From the NCBI RefSeq assembly GCF_001307275.1, contig NZ_CP012831.1, positions 6,626,501 to 6,690,500 on the forward strand: 64,000 nucleotides of DNA. Direction: 5' to 3'. The DNA comes from Pseudomonas fluorescens (GTDB taxonomy: Bacteria; Pseudomonadota; Gammaproteobacteria; Pseudomonadales; Pseudomonadaceae). Below, one piece after another: positions 54,579-62,648 of this stretch; position 1 is the stretch's first letter; every line of letters starts with the position of its first letter. The position numbers and the translations under genes were made by a program. The notes below the pieces were generated by a model. That model ran no database searches, had not been told where the DNA came from, and saw only the letters and a list, made by a program, of their open reading frames with translations.

Positions 54579-54734
54579 ATCGCGAGCAAGCTCGCTCCCA
54601 CAGGGGTATTGGTAAGGCATCAATATGTGTAGCGCCTCGGAACAGTGTGGGAGCGAGCTTGCTCGCGATGGCGTCTGGTCAGTTGAATGGATGCCGGCAG
54701 ACACACCGCTATCGCGAGCAAGCCCGCTCCCACA
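54579..54734. repeat. REP cluster, family A: single copy plus REPIN
   Basis: A single arm (54579-54602) is followed by an inverted pair (54646-54734) in the gap between the convergent pump and FAH genes. The last arm has the variant AGCAAGCCCGCTCCCACAG also seen at 12830. Confidence 0.9.
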
Positions 54735-54763
54735 GGGACCTGAGGGGGCAGCGAGCCCTGCGA

Positions 54764-55612
54764 TCAGTCCGCCTGCACCGTGACCTGACGCTGTTCGCCC
54801 AAGCCCTCGATCCCCAGGCGGATGGTCTGGCCCGGCCGCAGGAACACCGGGGCGGGCTTGATGCCCAAGCCGACGCCGGGTGGCGTGCCGGTGGAGATCA
54901 CATCCCCCGGTTGCAGGCTCATGCAGCGGCTCAGGTAGGCAATCAGTTGCGGCACGCTGAAGATCAGCGTTCGGGTATTGCCGTTCTGATAGCGGTGTCC
55001 GTCAACCTCCAGCCACAGATCCAGCGTATGCGGGTCGGCGATTTCATCCCGGGTCACCAGCCAGGGGCCAAGTGGGCCGAAGGTGTCGAAACCCTTGCCC
55101 TTGTCCCAGGTGCCGCCGCGCTCCAGTTGCCACTCGCGCTCGGACACATCGTTGATGACGCAGTAGCCGGCGACATGCTCCATGGCATTGGCTTCGTCGA
55201 TGTAGCGCCCGCCTTTACCGATGACCACGCCCAGCTCGACTTCCCAATCAGTCTTGAGGGAGCCGCGCGGGATCTGAATGTCGTCGTTCGGCCCGCAGAT
55301 GGCACTGGTCCATTTGTTGAAGATGATCGGCTCTTTCGGCACCTCCATGTTCGACTCGGCCGCATGGTCGGCGTAGTTCAGGCCGATGCAGATGAATTTG
55401 CCGACCTGGCCGACGCAGGCACCGATACGCGGCTGGCCGGCAACGAGCGGCAGGCTGCGCGGGTCGAGGGCGGCGAGCGCTGCCAGGCTGTCCGCGCCCA
55501 GGACCTGCCCGGCGATGTCCGGCACACGGCCCGAGAGATCGCGCAGCTGATTGTCGGTATCCAACAGCCCGGGTTTTTCCGAACCTTTTTCGCCGTAGCG
55601 CAATAGTTTCAT
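54764..55612 (-). CDS. FAH-family hydrolase (2,4-diketo-3-deoxyaldonate hydrolase-like)
   Basis: A 282-residue fumarylacetoacetate-hydrolase-fold protein. Metal ligands are in DWEVELGVVIGKGGRYIDEA (Glu-x-Glu, near 122) and INDVSEREWQLERGG (Asp near 155). The catalytic loop KGFDTFGPLGPWLVTRDEI is near 172, and STGTPPGVGLGIKP closes the site near 240. With the adjoining 2-keto-3-deoxyaldonate dehydrogenase-like SDR it matches known pairs that oxidise then hydrolyse 2-keto-3-deoxy-L-fuconate or pentonates to pyruvate plus lactate or glycolate. Ureidoglycolate lyase-like labels are alternatives. CAGGAGC precedes the ATG. Confidence 0.8.
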   Translation of the reverse strand: MKLLRYGEKGSEKPGLLDTDNQLRDLSGRVPDIAGQVLGADSLAALAALDPRSLPLVAGQPRIGACVGQVGKFICIGLNYADHAAESNMEVPKEPIIFNKWTSAICGPNDDIQIPRGSLKTDWEVELGVVIGKGGRYIDEANAMEHVAGYCVINDVSEREWQLERGGTWDKGKGFDTFGPLGPWLVTRDEIADPHTLDLWLEVDGHRYQNGNTRTLIFSVPQLIAYLSRCMSLQPGDVISTGTPPGVGLGIKPAPVFLRPGQTIRLGIEGLGEQRQVTVQAD

Positions 55613-55643
55613 GTCGTGCTCCTGCTCAAGTGAAGACCGGGGT

Positions 55644-56384
55644 TCAGATGCTCATGCCACCGTCGATGACGTGAATGGCACCCGTGGTGTAGGCCGATGC
55701 ATCGCTGCCCAGGTACACCGCCAACTGGGCGATCTCTTCAGTGCTGCCGATGCGTCCCATGGGCTGACGGTCGAGGAATTGCCGGTAGACCTGCGCCTCA
55801 TCGACGCCCTGTTGCACGGCCTGGTCGGCGATGCGCTGGCGCAGCGAAGGCGAGTCCACGGTGCCCGGGCAGATCGCGTTGCAACGGATGCCCTGGCTGA
55901 CGAAGTCGATGGCGACAGCCTTGGTCAGGCCCACCACCGCCGCCTTGCTGGTGGCATAGGCGAAGCGATTGGGCACGCCCTTGACGCTGGAGGCCACCGA
56001 CGACATGTTGATGATCGAGCCGCCGCCACGGGCCAGCATGCCCGGCAGAAACGCGTGGATCATCCGATACATGGCCGTGACATTAAGGTCCATCGAACGC
56101 GCCCAGGCTGCTTCGTCGCATTGCAGTATGTTGCCGCTGTGCACGTAGCCTGCGCAGTTGAACAGCACATCGAGCCCGCCGATGCGCTCGCAGGCGGCGC
56201 TAATGGCAGCGGTCGAGGTGACATCCAGGGACATGGCGGTGACCTCTTCGATCCCCGCCAGTGCATGGATATCGATGTCCGTGGCGATCACCTCGGCCCC
56301 GGCCCGGGCGAAGGCAATGGCGCTGGCCAAGCCAATGCCCTGCCCCGCTGCCGTCACCAGCACGCGCTTGTTCTGCAGGTTCAT
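55644..56384 (-). CDS. SDR, 2-keto-3-deoxy-L-fuconate/pentonate dehydrogenase-like
   Basis: A 246-residue SDR. TAAGQGIGLASAIAFARAGA (11-30) binds NAD, and Asp39 in ATDID indicates NAD(H). VLFNCAGYVHSGNILQCDEA is near 73-92, and catalytic INMSSVASSVKG plus YATSK follow near 128-148. It strongly resembles the 2-keto-3-deoxy-L-fuconate dehydrogenase/BDH2 group, with CPGTVDSPSLRQRI. Expected reaction: oxidation of C4 of a 2-keto-3-deoxyaldonate to the 2,4-diketo acid for the downstream FAH hydrolase. Start 56384 overlaps the MFS stop (ATGA) with GGAGG upstream. Fuconate or pentonate substrate is not fixed. Confidence 0.83.
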   Translation of the reverse strand: MNLQNKRVLVTAAGQGIGLASAIAFARAGAEVIATDIDIHALAGIEEVTAMSLDVTSTAAISAACERIGGLDVLFNCAGYVHSGNILQCDEAAWARSMDLNVTAMYRMIHAFLPGMLARGGGSIINMSSVASSVKGVPNRFAYATSKAAVVGLTKAVAIDFVSQGIRCNAICPGTVDSPSLRQRIADQAVQQGVDEAQVYRQFLDRQPMGRIGSTEEIAQLAVYLGSDASAYTTGAIHVIDGGMSI

Positions 56385-57763
56385 GCGGCCTCCAGTTGCG
56401 CTGCCGTGGCGGCGTGCTTGGGGACCCTGCCGAGCATCGAAGCGGGGATGGCCAGGATCAGCCCGCCGCTGACCAAAAGACACAAGGCCAGTACATAAGT
56501 GCCGTTGTTGATGTTGCCCGTGAGGGTTTCGGCCACGGCAGTGATCATCGAGCCGGTGAAGCCCGACAAGTTGCCGATGGCGTTGATCATGCCAATACCG
56601 GCTGCGGCGGCGACCCCCGACAGCACGGTGCCCGGCAGGGTCCAGAAAATCGGCATCAGGCTGAGGATCCCCGAAGCGGAGACGCTGAGAAAGAGCACGG
56701 ACAACACCAGGTTGTCAGCGAAGAAGGCACTGAGGATCAGGCCGACGCCGCCAATGAACGCCGGGATCGCCGCGTGCAAGCGCCGCTCACCGGTGCGGTT
56801 GGAGTGCCGAGCGTTGAGCAGCATCGCCACCACCGCCACCGAATAAGGGATGGCGGTGAGCAAACCGATGTGCAAGCTGTTGGTGATGCCGGTGCTCTTG
56901 ATGATCGAAGGCATCCAGAACGCCAGGCCATAGAAACCGGTGTTGAAGGTCAGCAGGATCAATACCAGCAACCACACCCGCGGGTTGAAGAACACTTCGC
57001 TCAAGCGCGTGGCCTTGCCCTGGTTGTCGGTTTGCAGATTGGCCTTGAGCAGGGCTTTTTCCGCGACCGTCAGCCATTTGGCTTTGTCGATGTTGTCGGC
57101 CAGGCAGACGATCACCACGAACGCCATGATGATCGATGGAATGCCTTCGATGAGCAGCATCCATTGCCAGCCGGACAAGCCATGCACCCCTTGCATGCTG
57201 TTCATCAGCCAGCCGGAAAGTATGCCGCCCAGGGTCAGGCTGACGGGCAGCGCCAGCAGGAACCCGGACATCACCCGGCTCTGCCGGTGGGTCGGAAACC
57301 AGTAGTTGAGGTAGAGGATCACGCCAGGGAAAAAGCCCGCTTCGCAGATGCCCAACAGGAAGCGCAGCACATAGAACATCGTGCTCGATTCGATGTGGAA
57401 GAAAGCCGCCAGCGGCACGGTGTAGGCCACGGCCATGGAGATCACCGCCCAACTGAGCATGATCCGGGCGATCCAGAACCGTGCGCCAAAGCGATGCAGC
57501 AACAGGTTGCTGGGCACTTCGAAGAGGAAATAGCCCCAGAAAAACATACTGGCGCCCAAGGCATACACCGTGTTGCTGAATTGCAGCTCGTTGAGCATGT
57601 CGAGCTTGGCGAACCCGATGTTCACACGATCGAGGTACGCCGCCATGTAGCACAACAGCAACACGGGCAGGATCCGCCAGATCACCTTGCGGTAGGTCCG
57701 GTCTTCGAAATCCAGCTGGCCGGCTTGTGCCTGGGCGGGCAACGGCTCGGAGATGGTTTGCAT
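56381..57763 (-). CDS. MFS transporter, ACS family (sugar-acid uptake)
   Basis: A 460-residue permease with about 12 spans. TM1 region YLDRVNIGFAKLDMLNELQF and the loop VPSNLLLHRFGARFWIARIM mark the anion:cation symporter group that includes RhmT, GudP and phthalate carriers. It starts the minus-strand arm with the SDR and FAH genes. An 8+8 bp dyad lies 116 bases upstream. It probably imports an aldonate or related sugar acid consumed by this cluster. It differs from the hexuronate-operon MFS at 6840-8132. Confidence 0.85.
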   Translation of the reverse strand: MQTISEPLPAQAQAGQLDFEDRTYRKVIWRILPVLLLCYMAAYLDRVNIGFAKLDMLNELQFSNTVYALGASMFFWGYFLFEVPSNLLLHRFGARFWIARIMLSWAVISMAVAYTVPLAAFFHIESSTMFYVLRFLLGICEAGFFPGVILYLNYWFPTHRQSRVMSGFLLALPVSLTLGGILSGWLMNSMQGVHGLSGWQWMLLIEGIPSIIMAFVVIVCLADNIDKAKWLTVAEKALLKANLQTDNQGKATRLSEVFFNPRVWLLVLILLTFNTGFYGLAFWMPSIIKSTGITNSLHIGLLTAIPYSVAVVAMLLNARHSNRTGERRLHAAIPAFIGGVGLILSAFFADNLVLSVLFLSVSASGILSLMPIFWTLPGTVLSGVAAAAGIGMINAIGNLSGFTGSMITAVAETLTGNINNGTYVLALCLLVSGGLILAIPASMLGRVPKHAATAAQLEAA

Positions 57764-57878
57764 GAGGTAACCCCTGATTGTTTTTATTGGGTCACGTCGA
57801 ATGAGTGACTCATCCGGCGATTGAACGAGGACTCTACTGTCGGGAATCGATTCTTTCCCAATGGCATTTTTGGATTAG

Positions 57879-57899
57879 TCGATAACGTATTGTTATCGA
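57879..57899. promoter_or_regulatory. candidate LysR-regulator site upstream of the MFS gene
   Basis: TCGATAAC-GTATT-GTTATCGA, a perfect 8+8 bp inverted repeat with T-N11-A inside. It shares the ATAAC-N5-GTTAT core with 59050-59064 upstream of the LysR/xylX genes. It starts 116 bases before the MFS ATG. Confidence 0.6.
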
Positions 57900-57933
57900 G
57901 GCTTGGGTTTGGCAAGGGGGCTACTGCGTAGCC

Positions 57934-58078
57934 CAGCGGGAGCAAGCTCCCTCGCCACAGGGTTCAGTGCAGGCTGATCCGCCGCCATCGCGAGCAAGCT
58001 CGCTCCCACAGTTGTTTCGTGTTGACTGAAAGATCCGCGACACTCCCGCCTCCTGTGGGAGCGAGCTTGCTCGCGATG
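57934..58078. repeat. REP cluster: one family B copy and one family A pair
   Basis: A family B arm (57934-57959) is followed by family A arms at 57986-58010 and 58054-58078 in inverted order. The cluster lies between the LysR stop and the MFS promoter. Apart from these and the dyad at 57879 the 327-base gap is empty. Confidence 0.88.
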
Positions 58079-58090
58079 GCGGCGGCACAC

Positions 58091-59029
58091 TCAACCGCTC
58101 AGACGGGCGTTGTCCTTGAGAATCTCGGCAAACTCCAGCGCCGCGCCCACCAGCGGTTCGTCCTTTCGCGTGAGGATGCCGTAGTCCTGGGGCACCAGGT
58201 GCAGCGGGGTATCGAGGGTCTTGAGCTGGCCGCTGTCGAGCAGCGGATCGACCATGGCATTGGGCAGCATGCCGATCATGGGCCCGCGTTGCAGCACCTG
58301 GAGGAAGGTCTGCATGGAAATGGTGTCGATGGTATTGCGCGGCATTCCCACCCCGGCCTCGGCGAAGGCCAGTTCCATGCGTGCACGGATCGGCGTGCCG
58401 ACCGGGTAGAGAATCCACGGCAGGTCCACCAGTTGCTGCAGGGAGGTCGGCCCGGCGTTCGCCAGGGGATGGCGGTCATTGACCACGATGCAGAACGGTT
58501 CCGGGGCCAGGGGCTGGAAGTCGTAGCGCTGTTGCTGGCTTTGCTCGGTAAACCTGGCTACCGCCAGATCGAGTTTTTTCTCTTCAAGCATCTTCATCAG
58601 ATGGTTGCTGGTCTGCTCCACCACCTCGATGGACAGCAAGGGCCAGCGTTGCTTGATCTGCAGGATCGCCTCAGGCAAGGCCACCGCCGTCGCGGCAAAG
58701 ATACCGCCGACCTTGAGGTAGCCATGGCCACCTTCGCGCAGGCTGCTGATTTGCTCGACGAACGAACGGGCATCGTTCAAGGCGATCTGCGCGTAACGCA
58801 GTACGTGCTCACCCAATGCGGTGGGCGGCATGCTCCGGGAGCGGCGCTCGAACAGGGCGAAGCCGAGCAGGCTTTCGATTTCCTTGAGCATCTTGCTCAC
58901 GGCGGGCTGGCTGAGGTTCATCTGCTCGGCCGCCAGATGCATGTTGCAGGTTCGCCCCAAGGTATCGATCAACAGCAGATGGCGGAATTTGAGCCAGCCG
59001 CAGAAGCTGGAGAAAGACAGATCGGACAT
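58091..59029 (-). CDS. LysR-family transcriptional regulator of the pentonate cluster
   Basis: A 312-residue LysR regulator. The winged helix (AAEQMNLSQPAVSKMLKEIE, about 32-51) is followed by linker TALGEHVLRYAQIAL and a two-subdomain effector region (GGIFAATAVALPEAI near 103; QRGPMIGMLPNAMV near 240). It resembles GbpR/GalR-type sugar-acid regulators. Start 59029 (MSDLSFSSFCGW) has GAGGATT upstream; the extension to 59098 crosses the operator dyad and is unlikely. It is divergent from xylX and upstream of the MFS arm. Matching dyads before both arms suggest it controls both. Confidence 0.86.
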   Translation of the reverse strand: MSDLSFSSFCGWLKFRHLLLIDTLGRTCNMHLAAEQMNLSQPAVSKMLKEIESLLGFALFERRSRSMPPTALGEHVLRYAQIALNDARSFVEQISSLREGGHGYLKVGGIFAATAVALPEAILQIKQRWPLLSIEVVEQTSNHLMKMLEEKKLDLAVARFTEQSQQQRYDFQPLAPEPFCIVVNDRHPLANAGPTSLQQLVDLPWILYPVGTPIRARMELAFAEAGVGMPRNTIDTISMQTFLQVLQRGPMIGMLPNAMVDPLLDSGQLKTLDTPLHLVPQDYGILTRKDEPLVGAALEFAEILKDNARLSG

Positions 59030-59049
59030 GGGCAATCCTCGACGATGCA

Positions 59050-59064
59050 ATAACCGGACGTTAT
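59050..59064. promoter_or_regulatory. candidate LysR-regulator site between lysR and xylX
   Basis: ATAAC-CGGAC-GTTAT, perfect 5+5 bp arms with a T-N11-A pattern, centred 28 bases from the lysR start and 87 from the xylX start. Its core repeats the dyad at 57879-57899. Confidence 0.6.
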
Positions 59065-59143
59065 CAGATACTGAATATATCTCATTGGAGTTCATCAACC
59101 GCGGGCCCTAGCTTGAAAGCTTTACGAACCCGGAAGACTGCCC

Positions 59144-60325
59144 ATGTCACTGATGCTTACTCCCGAGAACACCCTGCCCGTCGATGGCGTCGCCGGCACC
59201 CTCATCGGTCGTGCCTGGGTGCCTGGCCGTGTCGCCGGACCTTCACCCGTCGTGTTGCGCAGCGATGGGGTGTTCGACCTGTCGGACCGTTTCGCGACCT
59301 TGAGCGATTTGCTGGAAACGTCCTCACCGTTGGCGGAAGTCAGGCAAACGCCCGGCATTTTCATCGCCAGCGTCGAAGCGCTGCTGGCCAACACCGGCAT
59401 TCATGCCGACCCGGCCAAGCCATTTCTGTTGCCGCCGCTGGACTTGCAAGTGATCAAGGCCGCCGGCGTGACCTTCGCCGCCAGCATGATCGAGCGAGTG
59501 ATCGAGGAACAGGCCGGCGGCGACGCGGCAAGGGCCGAGGCGGTACGCGCCACCGTGCACAGCGTGATCGGCGATAACCTGCGGACGATCGTGCCGGGTT
59601 CCGAGCAAGCCATGCGCCTGAAAGCCTTGCTCATCGAACAGGGCATGTGGTCGCAGTACCTGGAAGTCGGCATCGGCCCGGATGCGGAGATCTTCACCAA
59701 GGCACCGATCCTGTCCGCCGTGGGCAGCGGCAGCCAAATCGGCATTCATCCGGTATCGCACTGGAACAACCCGGAACCGGAAGTGGTGCTGGCGGTAAAC
59801 AGCCGTGGCCAGATCCACGGCGCCACCCTGGGCAACGATGTCAACCTGCGAGACATCGAAGGTCGCAGCGCGCTGTTGCTGAGCAAGGCCAAGGACAACA
59901 ATGCGTCCTGCTCTATCGGGCCGTTCATTCGCCTGTTCGACGAACACTTCAGCCTGGATGACGTACGCGCCTGCGTGGTCGACCTCCAGGTACAAGGCGA
60001 AGATGGCTACCGCCTGCACGGTTCGAGTTCCATGAGCCAGATCAGCCGTGACCCACAGGACCTGGCAAGCCAGACACTCAACGCCAACCACCAATATCCG
60101 GATGGTTTTGTGCTGTTTCTCGGTACCCTGTTCGCCCCCACCGAAGACCGCGACCATCCCGGCAGCGGTTTCACCCACAAACGCGGGGACCGGGTCAGCA
60201 TCAGCAGCCCCTTGCTCGGCAGCCTGCATAATGAGGTGACCCACAGCTGCGACGCCGCCCCCTGGACCTTTGGCGTCAGCGCCTTGTTGCGCAACCTCGC
60301 TGCCCGCGGACTGCTGGGCCGCTGA
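59144..60325 (+). CDS. xylX: FAH-family 2-keto-3-deoxy-D-xylonate dehydratase-like (XylX)
   Basis: A 393-residue FAH-fold protein, the length of Caulobacter XylX (about 385-390). It has FLLPPLDLQVIKAAGVTFAA near 95, PEPEVVLAVNSRGQ with the Glu-x-Glu-like metal site near 210, and GNDVNLRDIEGRSALLL near 230, all characteristic of the group. XylX dehydrates 2-keto-3-deoxypentonate to alpha-ketoglutarate semialdehyde in the Weimberg route. It precedes xylD by 47 bases. No alpha-ketoglutarate semialdehyde dehydrogenase gene lies in this cluster. Assignment rests on length, motifs and the xylD neighbour. Confidence 0.82.
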   Translation: MSLMLTPENTLPVDGVAGTLIGRAWVPGRVAGPSPVVLRSDGVFDLSDRFATLSDLLETSSPLAEVRQTPGIFIASVEALLANTGIHADPAKPFLLPPLDLQVIKAAGVTFAASMIERVIEEQAGGDAARAEAVRATVHSVIGDNLRTIVPGSEQAMRLKALLIEQGMWSQYLEVGIGPDAEIFTKAPILSAVGSGSQIGIHPVSHWNNPEPEVVLAVNSRGQIHGATLGNDVNLRDIEGRSALLLSKAKDNNASCSIGPFIRLFDEHFSLDDVRACVVDLQVQGEDGYRLHGSSSMSQISRDPQDLASQTLNANHQYPDGFVLFLGTLFAPTEDRDHPGSGFTHKRGDRVSISSPLLGSLHNEVTHSCDAAPWTFGVSALLRNLAARGLLGR

Positions 60326-60372
60326 CGCTACGACCGTGACCGATTCATCCAATTACAAGAGAGACATGAATC

Positions 60373-62157
60373 ATGAGTGACACGCCTGAACGCCGCCTGC
60401 GCAGCGAGCAATGGTTCAATGACCCGGCTCACGCGGACATGACCGCCCTGTATGTCGAACGCTACATGAACTACGGCATGACCCGCGAAGAGCTGCAGTC
60501 GGGACGCCCGATCATCGGCATCGCCCAGACCGGCAGCGACCTGACGCCCTGCAACCGTCATCACCTGGAACTGGCCCAACGGGTCAAGGCCGGCATCCGT
60601 GACGCCGGTGGTATCCCCATGGAGTTCCCGGTGCACCCGATCGCCGAACAGTCACGGCGCCCCACCGCTGCCCTGGACCGCAACCTGGCCTACCTGGGGC
60701 TGGTGGAAATCCTCCACGGCTACCCGTTGGACGGCGTGGTGCTCACCACCGGTTGCGACAAGACCACGCCCGCCTGCCTGATGGCGGCGGCGACCACCGA
60801 CTTGCCCGCCATTGTCTTGTCCGGCGGGCCGATGCTCGACGGCCATCACAAGGGCGAGTTGATCGGCTCGGGCACCGTGCTTTGGCATGCGCGCAACCTG
60901 ATGGCCGCCGGCGAGATCGATTACGAAGGTTTCATGGAAATGACCACTGCGGCATCGCCATCGGTGGGTCACTGCAACACCATGGGCACCGCCTTGTCGA
61001 TGAACGCCCTGGCCGAAGCCCTGGGCATGTCGCTGCCCGGTTGCGCGAGCATTCCGGCGCCTTATCGCGAGCGCGGGCAAATGGCCTATGCCACCGGCAA
61101 GCGCATCTGCGAGCTGGTGCTGCAAGACATTCGTCCGTCACAGATCATGACCCGCCAGGCCTTCGAGAACGCCATCGCCGTCGCCTCGGCCCTGGGTGCT
61201 TCGAGTAACTGCCCGCCGCACCTGATCGCCATCGCCCGGCACATGGGCGTCGAACTGAGCCTGGATGATTGGCAGCGGATTGGCGAGGACGTGCCGCTGC
61301 TGGTCAATTGCATGCCCGCGGGCAAGTACCTGGGTGAAGGTTTCCATCGGGCCGGCGGTGTGCCCTCGGTCATGCACGAACTGCAAAAAGCCGGACGCCT
61401 GCACGAAGACTGCGCCACGGTCAGCGGCAGGACCATCGGCGAAATCGTCAGCAGCAGCCTGACCAGCAACGCCGACGTGATCCATCCCTTCGACACCCCG
61501 CTCAAGCACCGCGCCGGCTTCATCGTGCTCAGCGGCAATTTCTTCGACAGCGCGATCATGAAGATGTCGGTGGTGGGCGAAGCGTTTCGCAAGACCTACC
61601 TCTCCGAGCCCGGTGCCGAGAACAGTTTCGAAGCCCGGGCCATCGTGTTCGAAGGACCGGAGGATTACCACGCCCGCATCGACGATCCGGCGCTGGACAT
61701 CGACGAGCGCTGCATCCTCGTGATTCGCGGTGTCGGCACCGTGGGCTACCCCGGCAGTGCCGAGGTGGTGAACATGGCCCCACCGGCCGCGCTGATCAAA
61801 CAGGGCATCGACTCCCTGCCCTGCCTGGGCGACGGGCGCCAGAGCGGCACCTCGGCGAGCCCATCGATCCTCAACATGTCCCCTGAAGCAGCCGTGGGCG
61901 GCGGCCTGGCGTTGCTGCAAACCAACGACCGGCTGAAAGTGGACCTGAATACACGCACCGTGAACCTGCTGATCGACGACGAAGAGATGGCCCGGCGTCG
62001 ACTCGAATGGACACCGAACATCCCACCGTCGCAAACGCCTTGGCAGGAACTGTACCGGCAACTGGTCGGGCAATTGTCCACCGGAGGCTGCCTGGAGCCT
62101 GCCACGTTGCATCTGCGCGTGATCGCCCGCAGTGGCGAGCCGCGTCATTCGCACTGA
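60373..62157 (+). CDS. xylD: IlvD/Edd-family pentonate (D-xylonate / L-arabonate) dehydratase
   Basis: A 594-residue [Fe-S] dehydratase. Cluster-ligand Cys residues sit in QTGSDLTPCNRHHLELAQ (near 54), TTGCDKTTPACLMAA (near 127) and SVGHCNTMGTALSMNALA (near 199). The C-terminal lid has CLGDGRQSGTSASPSILN near 490. The length and motifs match characterised L-arabonate/D-xylonate dehydratases, not the 655-residue YjhG type. It makes 2-keto-3-deoxypentonate, the branch compound for XylX and the SDR/FAH pair. An alternative ATG lies at 60366. Which pentonate isomer is preferred cannot be decided from sequence. Confidence 0.88.
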   Translation: MSDTPERRLRSEQWFNDPAHADMTALYVERYMNYGMTREELQSGRPIIGIAQTGSDLTPCNRHHLELAQRVKAGIRDAGGIPMEFPVHPIAEQSRRPTAALDRNLAYLGLVEILHGYPLDGVVLTTGCDKTTPACLMAAATTDLPAIVLSGGPMLDGHHKGELIGSGTVLWHARNLMAAGEIDYEGFMEMTTAASPSVGHCNTMGTALSMNALAEALGMSLPGCASIPAPYRERGQMAYATGKRICELVLQDIRPSQIMTRQAFENAIAVASALGASSNCPPHLIAIARHMGVELSLDDWQRIGEDVPLLVNCMPAGKYLGEGFHRAGGVPSVMHELQKAGRLHEDCATVSGRTIGEIVSSSLTSNADVIHPFDTPLKHRAGFIVLSGNFFDSAIMKMSVVGEAFRKTYLSEPGAENSFEARAIVFEGPEDYHARIDDPALDIDERCILVIRGVGTVGYPGSAEVVNMAPPAALIKQGIDSLPCLGDGRQSGTSASPSILNMSPEAAVGGGLALLQTNDRLKVDLNTRTVNLLIDDEEMARRRLEWTPNIPPSQTPWQELYRQLVGQLSTGGCLEPATLHLRVIARSGEPRHSH

Positions 62158-62244
62158 GTCCAAAGCGGCCGATTGTTCACGTACGTTGAATTCAGATGCC
62201 AATCCAGAAGGGTTTATTCCACAGGCGTAAAGGAGAAAGATGCG

Positions 62245-62268
62245 CGCCAGGGGCCATCGCCCCTGGCG
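62245..62268 (+). terminator. strong GC hairpin downstream of xylD
   Basis: CGCCAGGGGC and GCCCCTGGCG form a perfect 10-bp stem with loop CATC. No U-run follows, so it is not a textbook intrinsic terminator. It lies just after a strong AAAGGAGAAAG-ATG start signal that opens no conserved frame. It may stabilise the xylD transcript end or reduce expression of the tautomerase gene. Confidence 0.45.
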
Positions 62269-62295
62269 AATCTTTCACACCTACGGAGTCGATCC

Positions 62296-62514
62296 ATGCC
62301 ATTTGCCAACTACAAATTTCCCGAAGGAATCCTGGACCACGCCCGCAAGGAAGAGATCATCCATCGCACCACGGAAATGTTCGTCGAATACTTCGGCGAA
62401 GGGGTCCGTCCATTCACCATGGTCCTGGTCGAAGAGGTGGCAGACGGTGGCTGGGGGCGCGCCGATGAAACGCTGACGCTGGCGAAGATGGGGCTGCCTG
62501 CCAAAGGCCAATAA
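62296..62514 (+). CDS. 4-oxalocrotonate tautomerase family protein
   Basis: A 72-residue protein. After Met removal the N-terminal Pro (MPFANYKFPEGILDHARKEE) is the catalytic base of this superfamily, which tautomerises enol/keto acids. The body has a beta-alpha-beta unit with FTMVLVEEVADGGWGRADET in the middle. GGAG precedes the ATG at 62296. It follows the xylD hairpin on the same strand and could act on enolised 2-keto acids of the pentonate pathway, but 4-OT paralogues act on many compounds. Length is normal for the family. Confidence 0.8.
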   Translation: MPFANYKFPEGILDHARKEEIIHRTTEMFVEYFGEGVRPFTMVLVEEVADGGWGRADETLTLAKMGLPAKGQ

Positions 62515-62575
62515 TGCTGTTCGCTTAAGGTTTGTCTGGCCACAGGTTCATCGTTTTTCCTAAGTGAACAGCATT
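62513..62575. terminator. long inverted repeat between convergent tautomerase and TonB receptor genes
   Basis: AATGCTGTTCGCTTAAGG (62513-62530) faces CCTAAGTGAACAGCATT (62559-62575). The arms match over 17 bases with one mismatch and one bulge. The loop has a T-run (CGTTTTTCC). It overlaps the tautomerase stop and may end transcription from both sides, or be a mobile-repeat remnant. Confidence 0.45.
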
Positions 62576-62648
62576 ACCCTATATAGAAGAGATCGGGAAA
62601 GAAAAGTGAGAGGGGTGACCCTGTGCTAGAGCCACCCCTCGCCATGCC

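Noticed and set aside
62240..62476. 78-codon frame with an excellent ribosome site
   Set aside because: Composition is Arg/Thr/Ser-rich without family signal, and it overlaps the better-supported tautomerase gene; kept only as a possible leader signal.
62513..62575. Inverted repeat considered as insertion-sequence ends
   Set aside because: The arms are only 63 bases apart with no transposase between them and no visible target duplication; a terminator is simpler.
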